A stretch of DNA of 64,000 nt from the NCBI GenBank assembly GCA_033782935.1, contig JAWQEG010000292.1, forward strand, positions 802,001 through 866,000, in the 5' to 3' direction. A program made the position numbers and the translations under genes. The notes under the pieces were generated by a model. It was not told the DNA's origin and ran no database searches. It was given only the letters and a program-made list of their open reading frames with translations. Position 1 is the stretch's first letter. Each line of letters starts with the position of its first letter. The DNA comes from Petrolisthes cinctipes. Its lineage: Eukaryota; Arthropoda; Malacostraca; Decapoda; Porcellanidae. Below are positions 27,201 to 42,282 of this stretch, one piece after another.

Positions 27201-29774
27201 AAATTCAGGCTCAAAACACCCGAAAATTCAATATTTTGGGGTCCCAGAAGCAATCTGTACATGCCTACTCAGTGCTAGAATATTTTCAAAATACAGGCCC
27301 AAAACATGCTGAAAATCGATTTTTTAGATGCCCAAAGTCAATATGTGCATGTATCTTCTGTACCCGTTTATATCTCAAATTCAGGCTCAAAACACCCGAA
27401 AATTCAATATTTTGGGGTCCCAGAAGCAATCTGTACATGCCTACTCAGTGCTAGAATATTTTCAAAATATAGGCTAAAAACATGCTAAAAATCGATCTTT
27501 TAGGTGCCAAAAAGTCGATATCTCAAATTCAGTCCCAAAACACCCGAAAATTCGATATTTAGGGGTCCCAGAAGCGATCTGTACATGCCTACTCCGTGTT
27601 AGAGTATTTTCAAAATACATGCTCAAAACATACTGAAAATCGATCTTTTATGTGCACAAAAGTCGATATGTGCATGCATCTTCAGTACCTGTTTATATCT
27701 CAAATTCTGGCTCAAAACACCCGAAAATTCAATATTTTGGGGTCCCAGAAGCAATCTGTACATGCCAACTCAGTGTTAGAGTATTTTCAAAATACAGGCC
27801 CAAAACATGCTGAAAATCGATATTTTAGATGCCTATAGTCAATATGTGCATGTATCTTCTGTACCCGTTTATATCTCAAATTCAGGCTCAAAACACCCGA
27901 AAATTCAATATTTTGGGGTCCCAGAAGCAATCTGTACATGCCTACACAGTGCTAGAATATTTTCAAATTATAGGCTAAAAACATGCTAAAAATCGACATT
28001 TTAGGTGCCAAAAAATCGATATCTCAAATTCAGTCCCAAAACACCCGAAAATTCGATATTTAGAGGTCCCAGAAGGTATCTGTACATGCCTACTCCGTGT
28101 TAGAGTATTTTCAAAATACAGGCCAAAAACATACTGAAAATCGATCTTTTAGGTGCCCAAAAGTCGATATGTGCATGCATCTTCAGTACCCGTTTATATC
28201 TCAAATTCAGGCTCAAAACACCCGAAAATTCAATATTTTGGGGTCCCAGAAGCAATCTGTACATGCCTACTCAGTGTTAGAGTATTTTCAAAATACAGGC
28301 CCAAAACATGCTGAAAATCGATATTTTAGATGCCCAAAGTCAATATGTGCATGTATCTTCTGTACCCGTTTATATCTCAAATTCAGGCTCAAAACACCCG
28401 AAAATTCAATATTTTGGGGTCTCAGAAGCAATCTGTACATGCCTACTCAGAGTTAGAGTATTTTCAAAATACAGTCCCAAAACATGCTGAAAATCGATAT
28501 TTTAGATGCCCAAAGTCAATATGTGCATGTATCTTCTGTACCCGTTTATATCTCAAATTCAGGCTCAAAACACCCGAAAATTCAATATTTTGGGGTCCCA
28601 GAAGCAATCTGTACATGCCTACACAGTGCTAGAATATTTTCAAAATATAGGCTAAAAACATGCTAAAAATCGACATTTTAGGTGCCAAAAAATCGATATC
28701 TCAAATTCAGTCCCAAAACACCCGAAATTTCGATATTTAGAGGCCCCAGAAGGTATCTGTACATGCCTACTCCGTGTTAGAGAATTATCAAAATACAGGC
28801 CAAAAACATACTGAAAATCGATCTTTTAGGTGCCCAAAAGTCGATATGTGCATGTATCTTCTGTACCCGTTTATATCTCAAATTCTGGCCCTAAACACCC
28901 GAAAATTCGATATTTTGGGGTCCCAGAAGCGATCTGTACATGCCTACACCGTGTTAGAGTATTTTCAAAATTCAGGCCCAAAACATGCTGAAAATCGATA
29001 TTTTTGGTGCCCAAAGTCAATATGTGCATGTATCTTCTGTACCCGTTTATATCTCGAATTTAGGCTCAAAACACCCGAAAATTCAATATTTTGGGGTCCC
29101 AGAAGCAATCTGTACATGCCTACTCAGTGCTAGAATATTTTCAAAATATAGGCTAAAAACATGCTAAAAATCGATCTTTTAGGTGCCAAAAAGTCGATAT
29201 CTCAAATTCAGTCCCAAAACACCCGAAAATTCGATATTTAGGGGTCCCAGAAGCGATCTGTACATGCCTACTCCGTGTTAGAGTATTTTCAAAATACATG
29301 CTCAAAACATACTGAAAATCGATCTTTTAGGTGCACAAAAGTCGATATGTGCATGCATCCTCAGTACCTGTTTATATCTCAAATTCTGGCTCAAAACACC
29401 CGAAAATTCAATATTTTGGGGTCCCAGAAGCAATCTGTAAATGCCAACTCAGTGTTAGAGTATTTTCAAAATACAGGCCCAAAACATGCTGAAAATCGAT
29501 ATTTTAGATGCCTATAGTCAATATGTGCATGTATCTTCTGTACCCGTTTATATCTCAAATTCAGGCTCAAAACACCCGAAAATTCAATATTTTGGGGTCC
29601 CAGAAGCAATCTGTACATGCCTACACAGTGCTAGAATATTTTCAAAATATAGGCTAAAAACATGCTAAAAATCGACATTTTAGGTGCCAAAAAATCGATA
29701 TCTCAAATTCAGTCCCAAAACACCCGAAAATTCGATATTTAGAGGTCCCAGAAGGTATCTGTACATGCCTACTC
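24275..29774 (+). repeat. 7035-bp higher-order repeat, copy 3, contracted
   Basis: Landmarks at 24275, 24776, 25101, 25602, 26604, 27095, 27596, 28097, 28774 and 29275. The first step is 501 bp instead of 677 and the 28097-28774 step is 677 instead of 853. Relative to copy 2, exactly one 176-bp monomer was lost at each place. At the first site the L1 second half switches variant type, as a crossover between adjacent monomers would produce. The right end is uncertain; similarity to copies 1 and 2 fades after about 29.7 kb. Confidence 0.8.
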
Positions 29775-30849
29775 CGTGTTAGAGTATTTTCAAAATACAG
29801 GCCAAAAACATACTGAAAATCGATCTTTTAGGTGCCCAAAAGTCGATATGTGCATGCATCTTCAGTACCCGTTTATATCTCAAATTCAGGCTCAAAACAC
29901 CCGAAAATTCAATATTTTGGGGTCCCAGAAGCAATCTGTACATGCCTACTCAGTATTAGAGTATTTTCAAAATACAGGCCCAAAACATGCTGAAAATCGA
30001 TATTTTAGATGCCCAAAGTCAATATGTGCATGTATCTTCTGTACCCGTTTATATCTCAAATTCAGGCTCAAAACACCCGAAAATTCAATATTTTGGGGTC
30101 CCAGAAGCAATCTGTACATGCCTACTCAGTGTTAGAGTATTTTCAAAATACAGTCCCAAAACATGCTGAAAGTCGATATTTTAGATGCCCAAAGTCAATA
30201 TGTGCATGTATCTTCTGTACCCGTTTATATCTCAAATTCAGGCTCAAAACACCCGAAAATTCAATATTTTGGTGTCCCAGAAGCAATCTGTACATGCCTA
30301 CACAGTGCTAGAATATTTTCAAAATATAGGCTAAAAACATGCTAAAAATCGACATTTTAGGTGCCAAAAAATCGATATCTCAAATTCAGTCCCAAAACAC
30401 CCGAAATTTCGATATTTAGAGGCCCCAGAAGGTATCTGTACATGCCTACTCCGTGTTAGAGTATTTTCAAAATACAGGCCAAAAACATACTGAAAATCGA
30501 TCTTTTAGGTGCCCAAAAGTCGATATGTGCATGCATCTTCTGTACCCGTTTATATCTCAAATTCTGGCACTAAACACCCGAAAATTCGATATTTTGGGGT
30601 CCCAGAAGCGATCTGTACATGCCTACACCGTGTTAGAGTATTTTCAAAATTCAGGCCCAAAACATGCTGAAAATCGATATTTTTGGTGCCCAAAGTCAAT
30701 ATGTGCATGTATCTTCTGTACCCGTTTATATCTCGAATTCAGGCTCAAAACACCCGAAAATTCAATATTTTGGGGTCCCAGAAGCAATCTGTACATGCCT
30801 ACTCAGTGCTAGAATATTTTCAAAATATAGGCTAAAAACATGCTAAAAA

Positions 30850-32500
30850 TCGATCTTTTAGGTGCCAAAAAGTCGATATCTCAAATTCAGTCCCAAAACA
30901 CCCGAAAATTCGATATTTAGGGGTCCCAGAAGCGATCTGTACATGCCTACTCCGTTTTAGAGTATATTCAAAATACATGCTCAAAACATACTGAAAATCG
31001 ATCCTTTAGGTGCACAAAAGTCGATATGTGCATGCATCTTCAGTACCCGTTTATATCTCAAATTCATGCTCAAAACACCCGAAAATTCAATATTTTGGGG
31101 TCCCAGAAGCAATCTGTACATGCCTACTCAGTGCTAGAATATTTTCAAAATATAGGCTAAAAACATGCTAAAAATCGATCTTTTAGGTGCCAAAAAGTCG
31201 ATATCTCAAATTCAGTCCCAAAACACCCGAAAATTCGATATTTAGGGGTCCCAGAAGCGATCTGTACATGCCTACTCCGTTTTAGAGTATATTCAAAATA
31301 CATGCTCAAAACATACTGAAAATCGATCCTTTAGGTGCACAAAAGTCGATATGTGCATGCATCTTCAGTACCCGTTTATATCTCAAATTCATGCTCAAAA
31401 CACCCGAAAATTCAATATTTTGGGGTCCCAGAAGCAATCTGTACATGCCTACTCAGTGCTAGAATATTTTCAAAATACAGGCCCAAAACATGCTGAAAAT
31501 CGATATTTTAGATGCCCAAAGTCAATATGTGCATGTATCTTCTGTACCCGTTTATATCTCAAATTCAGGCTCAAAACACCCGAAAATTCAATATTTTGGG
31601 GTCCCAGAAGCAATCTGTACATGCCTACTCAGTGCTAGAATATTTTCAAAATATAGGCTAAAAACATGCTAAAAATCGATCTTTTAGGTGCCAAAAAGTC
31701 GATATCTCAAATTCAGTCCCAAAACACCCGAAAATTCGATATTTAGGGGTCCCAGAAGCGATCTGTACATGCCTACTCCGTGTTAGAGTATTTTCAAAAT
31801 ACATGCTCAAAACATACTGAAAATCGATCTTTTAGGTGCACAAAAGTCGATATGTGCATGCATCTTCAGTACCTGTTTATATCTCAAATTCTGGCTCAAA
31901 ACACCCGAAAATTCAATATTTTGGGGTCCCAGAAGCAATCTGTACATGCCAACTCAGTGTTAGTGTATTTTCAAAATACAGGCCCAAAACATGCTGAAAA
32001 TCGATATTTTAGATGCCCAAAGTCAATATGTGCATGTATCTTCTGTACCCGTTTATATCTCAAATTCAGGCTCAAAACACCCGAAAATTCAATATTTTGG
32101 GGTCCCAGAAGCAATCTGTACATGCCTACACAGTGCTAGAATATTTTCAAAATATAGGCTAAAAACATGCTAAAAATCGACCTTTTAGGTGCCAAAAAAT
32201 CGATATCTCAAATTCAGTCCCAAAACACCCGAAAATTCGATATTTAGAGGTCCCAGAAGGTATCTGTACATGCCTACTCCGTGTTAGAGTATTTTCAAAA
32301 TACAGGCCAAAAACATACTGAAAATCGATCTTTTAGGTGCCCAAAAGTCGATATGTGCATGCATCTTCTGTACCCGTTTATATCTCAAATTCTGGCCCTA
32401 AACACCCGAAAATTCGATATTTTGGGGTCCCAGAAGCGATCTGCACATGCCTACTCCGTGTTAGAGTATTTTCAAAATTCAGGCCCAAAACATGCTGAAA
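30850..32500 (+). repeat. 2323-bp-spaced duplication, left copy
   Basis: Landmarks at 31019, 31351, 31780 and 32281 recur at +2323 bp (33342, 33674, 34103, 34604). They share the CAAATTCATGCTC variant (normally CAGGCTC) and GATCTGCACATG. Boundaries are approximate. Confidence 0.7.
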
Positions 32501-33172
32501 ATCGATATTTTTGGTGCCCAAAGTCAATATGTGCATGAATCTTCTGTACCCGTTTATATCTCAAATTCAGGCTCAAAACACCCGAAAATTCAATATTTTG
32601 GGGTCCCAGAAGCAATCTGTACAGTGCTAGAATATTTTCAAAATATAGGCTAAAAGCATGCTAAAAATCGATCTTTTAGGTGCCAAAAAGTCGATATCTC
32701 AAATTCAGTCCCAAAACACCCGAAAATTCGATATTTAGGCCCTAGTCCCAGAAGCGATCTGTACATGCCTACTCCGTGTTAGAGTATTTTCAAAATACAT
32801 GCTCAAAACATACTGAAAATCGATCTTTTAGGTGCACAAAAGTCGATATGTGCATGCATCTTCAGTACCTGTTTATATCTCAAATTCTGGCTCAAAACAC
32901 CCGAAAATTCAATATTTTGGGGTCCCAGAAGCAATCTGTACATGCCAACTCAGTGTTAGAGTATTTTCAAAATACAGGCCCAAAACATGCTGAAAATCGA
33001 TATTTTAGATGCCTATAGTCAATATGTGCATGTATCTTCTGTACCCGTTTATATCTCGAATTCAGGCTCAAAACACCCGAAAATTCATTATTTTGGGGTC
33101 CCAGAAGCAATCTGTACATGCCTACACAGTGCTAGAATATTTTCAAAATATAGGCTAAAAACATGCTAAAAA

Positions 33173-34823
33173 TCGATCTTTTAGGTGCCAAAAAGTCGAT
33201 ATCTCAAATTCAGTCCCAAAACACCCGAAAATTCGATATTTAGGGGTCCCAGAAGCGATCTGTACATGCCTACTCCGTTTTAGAGTATATTCAAAATACA
33301 TGCTCAAAACATACTGAAAATCGATCCTTTAGTTGCACAAAAGTCGATATGTGCATGCATCTTCAGTACCCGTTTATATCTCAAATTCATGCTCAAAACA
33401 CCCGAAAATTCAATATTTTGGGGTCCCAGAAGCAATCTGTACATGCCTACTCAGTGCTAGAATATTTTCAAAATATAGGCTAAAAACATGCTAAAAATCG
33501 ATCTTTTAGGTGCCAAAAAGTCGATATCTCAAATTCAGTCCCAAAACACCCGAAAATTCGATATTTAGGGGTCCCAGAAGCGATCTGTACATGCCTACTC
33601 CGTTTTAGAGTATATTCAAAATACATGCTCAAAACATACTGAAAATCGATCCTTTAGGTGCACAAAAGTCGATATGTGCATGCATCTTCAGTACCCGTTT
33701 ATATCTCAAATTCATGCTCAAAACACCCGAAAATTCAATATTTTGGGGTCCCAGAAGCAATCTGTACATGCCTACTCAGTGCTAGAATATTTTCAAAATA
33801 CAGGCCCAAAACATGCTGAAAATCGATATTTTAGATGCCCAAAGTCAATATGTGCATGTATCTTCTGTACCCGTTTATATCTCAAATTCAGGCTCAAAAC
33901 ACCCGAAAATTCAATATTTTGGGGTCCCAGAAGCAATCTGTACATGCCTACTCAGTGCTAGAATATTTTCAAAATATAGGCTAAAAACATGCTAAAAATC
34001 GATCTTTTAGGTGCCAAAAAGTCGATATCTCAAATTCAGTCCCAAAACACCCGAAAATTCGATATTTAGGGGTCCCAGAAGCGATCTGTACATGCCTACT
34101 CCGTGTTAGAGTATTTTCAAAATACATGCTCAAAACATACTGAAAATCGATCTTTTAGGTGCACAAAAGTCGATATGTGCATGCATCTTCAGTACCTGTT
34201 TATATCTCAAATTCTGGCTCAAAACACCCGAAAATTCAATATTTTGGGGTCCCAGAAGCAATCTGTACATGCCAACTCAGTGTTAGAGTATTTTCAAAAT
34301 ACAGGCCCAAAACATGCTGAAAATCGATATTTTAGATGCCCAAAGTCAATATGTGCATGTATCTTCTGTACCCGTTTATATCTCAAATTCAGGCTCAAAA
34401 CACCCGAAAATTCAATATTTTGGGGTCCCAGAAGCAATCTGTACATGCCTACACAGTGCTAGAATATTTTCAAAATATAGGCTAAAAACATGCTAAAAAT
34501 CGACCTTTTAGGTGCCAAAAAATCGATATCTCAAATTCAGTCCCAAAACACCCGAAAATTCGATATTTAGAGGTCCCAGAAGGTATCTGTACATGCCTAC
34601 TCCGTGTTAGAGTATTTTCAAAATACAGGCCAAAAACATACTGAAAATCGATCTTTTAGGTGCCCAAAAGTCGATATGTGCATGCATCTTCTGTACCCGT
34701 TTATATCTCAAATTCTGGCCCTAAACACCCGAAAATTCGATATTTTGGGGTCCCAGAAGCGATCTGCACATGCCTACTCCGTGTTAGAGTATTTTCAAAA
34801 TTCAGGCCCAAAACATACTGAAA
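33173..34823 (+). repeat. 2323-bp-spaced duplication, right copy
   Basis: Right partner of 30850-32500. After about 34.83 kb the spacing grows to 2499 bp (32776 to 35275), one extra 176-bp-scale monomer being present here. One difference inside the pair: the L1 at 31780 has TTAGTGTATTTTC where 34103 has TTAGAGTATTTTC. Confidence 0.7.
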
Positions 34824-37800
34824 ATCGATATTTTTGGTGCCCAAAGTCAATATGTGCATGTATCTTCTGTACCCGTTTATATCTCGAATTCAGGCTCAAA
34901 ACACCCGAAAATTCCATATTTTGGGGTCCCAGAAGCGATCTGTACATGCCTACTCCGTGTTAGAGTATTTTCAAAATACAGGCCAAAAACATGCTGAAAA
35001 TCGATATTTTTGGTGCCCAAAGTCAATATGTGCATGAATCTTCTGTACCCGTTTATATCTCAAATTCAGGCTCAAAACACCCGAAAATTCAATATTTTGG
35101 GGTCCCAGAAGCAATCTGTACAGTGCTAGAATATTTTCAAAATATAGGCTAAAAGCATGCTAAAAATCGATCTTTTAGGTGCCAAAAAGTCGATATCTCA
35201 AATTCAGTCCCAAAACACCCGAAAATTCGATATTTAGGCCCTAGTCCCAGAAGCGATCTGTACATGCCTACTCCGTGTTAGAGTATTTTCAAAATACATG
35301 CTCAAAACATACTGAAAATCGATCTTTTAGGTGCACAAAAGTCGATATGTGCATGCATCTTCAGTACCTGTTTATATCTCAAATTCTGGCTCAAAACACC
35401 CGAAAATTCAATATTTTGGGGTCCCAGAAGCAATCTGTACATGCCAACTCAGTGTTAGAGTATTTTCAAAATACAGGCCCAAAACATGCTGAAAATCGAT
35501 ATTTTAGATGCCTATAGTCAATATGTGCATGTATCTTCTGTACCCGTTTATATCTCAAATTCAGGCTCAAAACACCCGAAAATTCAATATTTTGGTGTCC
35601 CAGAAGCAATCTGTACATGCCTACACAGTGCTAGAATATTTTCAAAATATAGGCTAAAAACATGCTAAAAATCGACATTTTAGGTGCCAAAAAATCGATA
35701 TCTCAAATTCAGTCCCAAAACACCCGAAAATTCGATATTTAGAGGTCCCACAAGGTATCTGTACATGCCTACTCCGTGTTAGAGTATTTTCAAAATACAG
35801 GCCAAAAACATACTGAAAATCGATCTTTTAGGTGCCCAAAAGTCGATATGTGCATGCATCTTCAGTACCCGTTTATATCTCAAATTCAGGCTCAAAACAC
35901 CCGAAAATTCAATATTTTGGGGTCCCAGAAGCAATCTGTACATGCCTACTCAGTGCTAGAATATTTTCAAAATACAGGCCCAAAACATGCTGAAAATCGA
36001 TATTTTAGATGCCCAAAGTCAATATGTGCATGTATCTTCTGTACCCGTTTATATCTCAAATTCAGGCTCAAAACACCCGAAAATTCAATATTTTGGGGTC
36101 CCAGAAGCAATCTGTACATGCCTACTCAGTGCTAGAATATTTTCAAAATATAGGCTAAAAACATGCTAAAAATCGATCTTTTAGGTGCCAAAAAGTCGAT
36201 ATCTCAAATTCAGTCCCAAAACACCCGAAAATTCGATATTTAGGGATCCCAGAAGCGATCTGTACATGCCTACTCCGTTTTAGAGTATATTCAAAATACA
36301 TGCTCAAAACATACTGAAAATCGATCCTTTAGGTGCACAAAAGTCGATATGTGCATGCATCTTCAGTACCCGTTTATATCTCAAATTCAGGCTCAAAACA
36401 CCCGAAAATTCAATATTTTGGGGTCCCAGAAGCAATCTGTACATGCCTACTCAGTGCTAGAATATTTTCAAAATACAGGCCCAAAACATGCTGAAAATCG
36501 ATATTTTAGATGCCCAAAGTCAATATGTGCATGTATCTTCTGTACCCGTTTATATCTCAAATTCAGGCTCAAAACACCCGAAAATTCAATATTTTGGGGT
36601 CCCAGAAGCAATCTGTACATGCCTACTCAGTGCTAGAATATTTTCAAAATATAGGCTAAAAACATGCTAAAAATCGATCTTTTAGGTGCCAAAAAGTCGA
36701 TATCTCAAATTCAGTCCCAAAACACCCGAAAATTCGATATTTAGGCCCTAGTCCCAGAAGCGATCTGTACATGCCTACTCCGTGTTAGAGTATTTTCAAA
36801 ATACATGCTCAAAACATACTGAAAATCGATCTTTTAGGTGCACAAAAGTCGATATGTGCATGCATCTTCAGTACCTGTTTATATCTCAAATTCTGGCTCA
36901 AAACACCCGAAAATTCAATATTTTGGGGTCCCAGAAGCAATCTGTACATGCCAACTCAGTGTTAGAGTATTTTCAAAATACAGGCCCAAAACATGCTGAA
37001 AATCGATATTTTAGATGCCTATAGTCAATATGTGCATGTATCTTCTGTACCCGTTTATATCTCAAATTCAGGCTCAAAACACCCGAAAATTCAATATTTT
37101 GGTGTCCCAGAAGCAATCTGTACATGCCTACACAGTGCTAGAATATTTTCAAAATATAGGCTAAAAACATGCTAAAAATCGACATTTTAGGTGCCAAAAA
37201 ATCGATATCTCAAATTCAGTCCCAAAACACCCGAAAATTCGATATTTAGAGGTCCCACAAGGTATCTGTACATGCCTACTCCGTGTTAGAGTATTTTCAA
37301 AATACAGGCCAAAAACATACTGAAAATCGATCTTTTAGGTGCCCAAAAGTCGATATGTGCATGCATCTTCAGTACCCGTTTATATCTCAAATTCAGGCTC
37401 AAAACACCCGAAAATTCAATATTTTGGGGTCCCAGAAGCAATCTGTACATGCCTACTCAGTGCTAGAATATTTTCAAAATACAGGCCCAAAACATGCTGA
37501 AAATCGATATTTTAGATGCCCAAAGTCAATATGTGCATGTATCTTCTGTACCCGTTTATATCTCAAATTCAGGCTCAAAACACCCGAAAATTCAATATTT
37601 TGGGGTCCCAGAAGCAATCTGTACATGCCTACTCAGTGCTAGAATATTTTCAAAATATAGGCTAAAAACATGCTAAAAATCGATCTTTTAGGTGCCAAAA
37701 AGTCGATATCTCAAATTCAGTCCCAAAACACCCGAAAATTCGATATTTAGGGGTCCCAGAAGCGATCTGTACATGCCTACTCCGTGTTAGAGTATTTTCA

Positions 37801-40603
37801 AAATACATGCTCAAAACATACTGAAAATCGATCTTTTAGGTGCACAAAAGTCGATATGTGCATGCATCTTCAGTACCTGTTTATATCTCAAATTCAGGCT
37901 CAAAACACCCGAAAATTCAATATTTTGGGGTCCCAGAAGCAATCTGTACATACCTACTTAGTGCTAGATTATTTTCAAAATATAGGCTAAAAACATGCTA
38001 AAAATCGACATTTTAGGTGCCAAAAAATCGATATCTCAAATTCAGTCCCAAAACACCCGAAAATTCGATATTTAGAGGTCCCAGAAAGTATCTGTACATG
38101 CCTACTCCGTGTTAGAGTATTTTCAAAATACAGGCCAAAAACATACTGAAAATCGATCTTTTAGGTGCCCAAAAGTCGATATGTGCATGCATCTTCTGTA
38201 CCCGTTTATATCTCAAATTCTGGCCCTAAACACCCGAAAATTCGATATTTTGGGGTCCCAGAAGCGATCTGTACATGCCTACTCCGTGTTAGAGTATTTT
38301 CAAAATACAGGCCCAAAACATGCTGAAAATCGATATTTTTGGTGCCCAAAGTCAATATGTGCATGTATCTTCTGTACCCGTTTATATCTCAAATTCAGGC
38401 TCAAAACACCCGAAAATTCAATATTTTGGGGTCCCAGAAGCAATCTGTACATGCCTACTCAGTGCTAGAATATTTTCAAAATATAGGCTAAAAACATGCT
38501 AAAAATCGACCTTTTAGGTGCCAAAAAATCGATATCTCAAATTCAGTCCAAAAACACCCGAAAATTCGATATTTAGAGGTCCCAGAAGGTATCTGTACAT
38601 GCCTACTCCGTGTTAGAGTATTTTCAAAATACAGGCCAAAAACATACTGAAAATCGATCTTTTAGGTGCCCAAAAGTCGATATGTGCATGCATCTTCTGT
38701 ACCCGTTTATATCTCAAATTCTGGCCCTAAACACCCGAAAATTCGATATTTTGGGGTCCCAGAAGCGATCTGTACATGCCTACTCCGTGTTAGAGTATTT
38801 TCAAAATTCAGGCCCAAAACATGCTGAAAATCGATATTTTTGGTGCCCAAAGTCAATATGTGCATGTATCTTCTGTACCCGTTTATATCTCGAATTCAGG
38901 CTCAAAACACCCGAAAATTCATTATTTTGGGGTCCCAGAAGCAATCTGTACATGCCTACTCAGTGCTAGAATATTTTCAAAATATAGGCTAAAAACATGC
39001 TAAAAATCGATCTTTTAGGTGCCAAAAAGTCGATATCTCAAATTCAGTCCCAAAACACCAGAAAATTCGATATTTAGGGGTCCCAGAAGCGATCTGTACA
39101 TGCCTACTCCGTTTTAGAGTATTTTCAAAATACATGCTCAAAACATACTGAAAATCGATCTTTTAGTTGCACAAAAGTAGAGATGTGCATGCATCTTCAG
39201 TACCCGTTTATATCTCAAATTCTGGCTCAAAACACCCGAAAATTCAATATTTTGGGGTCCCAGAAGCAATCTGTACATGCCTACTCAGTGCTAGAATATT
39301 TTCAAAATATAGGATAAAAACATGCTGAAAATCGATATTTTAGATGCCCTAAGTCAATATGTGCATGAATCTTCTGTACCCGTTTATATCTCAAATTCAG
39401 GCTCAAAACACCCGAAAATTCAATATTTTGGGGTCCCAGAAGCAATCTGTACATGCCTACTCAGTGCTAGAATATTTTCAAAATATAGGCTAAAAACATG
39501 CTAAAAATCGATCTTTTAGGTGCCAAAAATTCGATATCTTAAATTCAGTCCCAAAACACCCGAAAATTCGATATTTAGAGGTCCCAGAAGGTATCTGTAC
39601 ATGCCTACACTGTGTTAGAGTATTTTCAAAATACAGGCCAAAAACATACTGAAAATCGATCTTTTAGGTGCCCAAAAGTCGATATGTGCATGCATCTTCT
39701 GTACCCGTTTATATCTCAAATTCTGGCCCTAAACACCCGAAAATTCGATATTTTGGGGTCCCAGAAGCGATCTGTACATGCCTACTCCGTGTTAGAGTAT
39801 TTTCAAAATACAGGCCAAAAACATGCTGAAAATCGATATTTTTGTTGCCCAAAGTCAATATGTGCATGAATCTTCTGTACCCGTTTATATCTCAAATTCA
39901 GGCTCAAAACACCCGAAAATTCAATATTTTGGGGTCCCAGAAGCAATCTGTACAGTGCTAGAATATTTTCAAAATATAGGCTAAAAGCATGCTAAAAATC
40001 GATCTTTTAGGTGCCAAAAAGTCGATATCTCAAATTCAGTCCCAAAACACCCGAAAATTCGATATTTAGGGGTCCCAGAAGCGATCTGTACATGCCTACT
40101 CCGTGTTAGAGTATTTTCAAAATACATGCTCAAAACATACTGAAAATCGATCTTTTAGGTGCACAAAAGTCGATATGTGCATGCATCTTCAGTACCCGTT
40201 TATATCTCAAATTCAGGCTCAAAACACCCGAAAATTCAATATTTTGGGGTCCCAGAAGCAATCTGTACATGCCTACTCAGTGCTAGAATATTTTCAAAAT
40301 ACAGGCCCAAAACATGCTGAAAATCGATATTTTAGATGCCCAAAGTCAATATGTGCATGTATCTTCTGTACCCGTTTATATCTCAAATTCAGGCTCAAAA
40401 CACCCGAAAATTCAATATTTTGGGGTCCCAGAAGCAATCTGTACATGCCTACTCAGTGCTAGAATATTTTCAAAATATAGGCTAAAAACATGCTAAAAAT
40501 CGATCTTTTAGGTGCCAAAAAGTCGATATCTCAAATTCAGTCCCAAAACACCCGAAAATTCGATATTTAGAGGTCCCAGAAGGTATCTGTACATGCCTAC
40601 TCC

Positions 40604-42282
40604 GTGTTAGAGTATTTTCAAAATACAGGCCAAAAACATACTGAAAATCGATCTTTTAGGTGCCCAAAAGTCGATATGTGCATGCATCTTCAGTACCCGT
40701 TTATATCTCAAATTCAGGCTCAAAACACCCGAAAATTCAATATTTTGGGGTCCCAGAAGCAATCTGTACATGCCTACTCAGTGTTAGAGTATTTTCAAAA
40801 TACAGGCCCAAAACATGCTGAAAATCGATATTTTAGATGCCCAAAGTCAATATGTGCATGTATCTTCTGTACCCGTTTATATCTCAAATTCAGGCTCAAA
40901 ACACCCGAAAATTCAATATTTTGGGGTCCCAGAAGCAATCTGTACATGCCTACTCAGTGTTAGAGTATTTTCAAAATACAGTCCCAAAACATGCTGAAAA
41001 TCGATATTTTAGATGCCCAAAGTCAATATGTGCATGTATCTTCTGTACCCGTTTATATCTCAAATTCAGGCTCAAAACACCCGAAAATTCAATATTTTGG
41101 GGTCCCAGAAGCAATCTGTACATGCCTACACAGTGCTAGAATATTTTCAAAATATAGGCTAAAAACATGCTAAAAATCGACATTTTAGGTGCCAAAAAAT
41201 CGATATCTCAAATTCAGTCCCAAAACACCCGAAATTTCGATATTTAGAGGCCCCAGAAGGTATCTGTACATGCCTACTCCGTGTTAGAGTATTTTCAAAA
41301 TACAGGCCAAAAACATACTGAAAATCGATCTTTTAGGTGCCCAAAAGTCGATATGTGCATGTATCTTCTGTACCCGTTTATATCTCAAATTCTGGCCCTA
41401 AACACCCGAAAATTCGATATTTTGGGGTCCCAGAAGCGATCTGTACATGCCTACACCGTGTTAGAGTATTTTCAAAATTCAGGCCCAAAACATGCTGAAA
41501 ATCGATATTTTTGGTGCCCAAAGTCAATATGTGCATGTATCTTCTGTACCCGTTTATATCTCGAATTTAGGCTCAAAACACCCGAAAATTCAATATTTTG
41601 GGGTCCCAGAAGCAATCTGTACATGCCTACTCAGTGCTAGAATATTTTCAAAATATAGGCTAAAAACATGCTAAAAATCGATCTTTTAGGTGCCAAAAAG
41701 TCGATATCTCAAATTCAGTCCCAAAACACCCGAAAATTCGATATTTAGGGGTCCCAGAAGCGATCTGTACATGCCTACTCCGTGTTAGAGTATTTTCAAA
41801 ATACATGCTCAAAACATACTGAAAATCGATCTTTTAGGTGCACAAAAGTCGATATGTGCATGCATCTTCAGTACCTGTTTATATCTCAAATTCTGGCTCA
41901 AAACACCCGAAAATTCAATATTTTGGGGTCCCAGAAGCAATCTGTACATGCCAACTCAGTGTTAGAGTATTTTCAAAATACAGGCCCAAAACATGCTGAA
42001 AATCGATATTTTAGATGCCTATAGTCAATATGTGCATGTATCTTCTGTACCCGTTTATATCTCAAATTCAGGCTCAAAACACCCGAAAATTCAATATTTT
42101 GGGGTCCCAGAAGCAATCTGTACATGCCTACACAGTGCTAGAATATTTTCAAATTATAGGCTAAAAACATGCTAAAAATCGACATTTTAGGTGCCAAAAA
42201 ATCGATATCTCAAATTCAGTCCCAAAACACCCGAAAATTCGATATTTAGAGGTCCCAGAAGGTATCTGTACATGCCTACTCC
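40604..42282 (+). repeat. 1679-bp tandem duplication, copy 1
   Basis: Ten monomers with steps 677, 501 and 501 bp, repeated immediately at 42283-43961. The same ten-monomer segment exists once at 28097-29775, so the duplication arose after the ~13-kb superunits separated, or was lost from the other. Confidence 0.8.
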
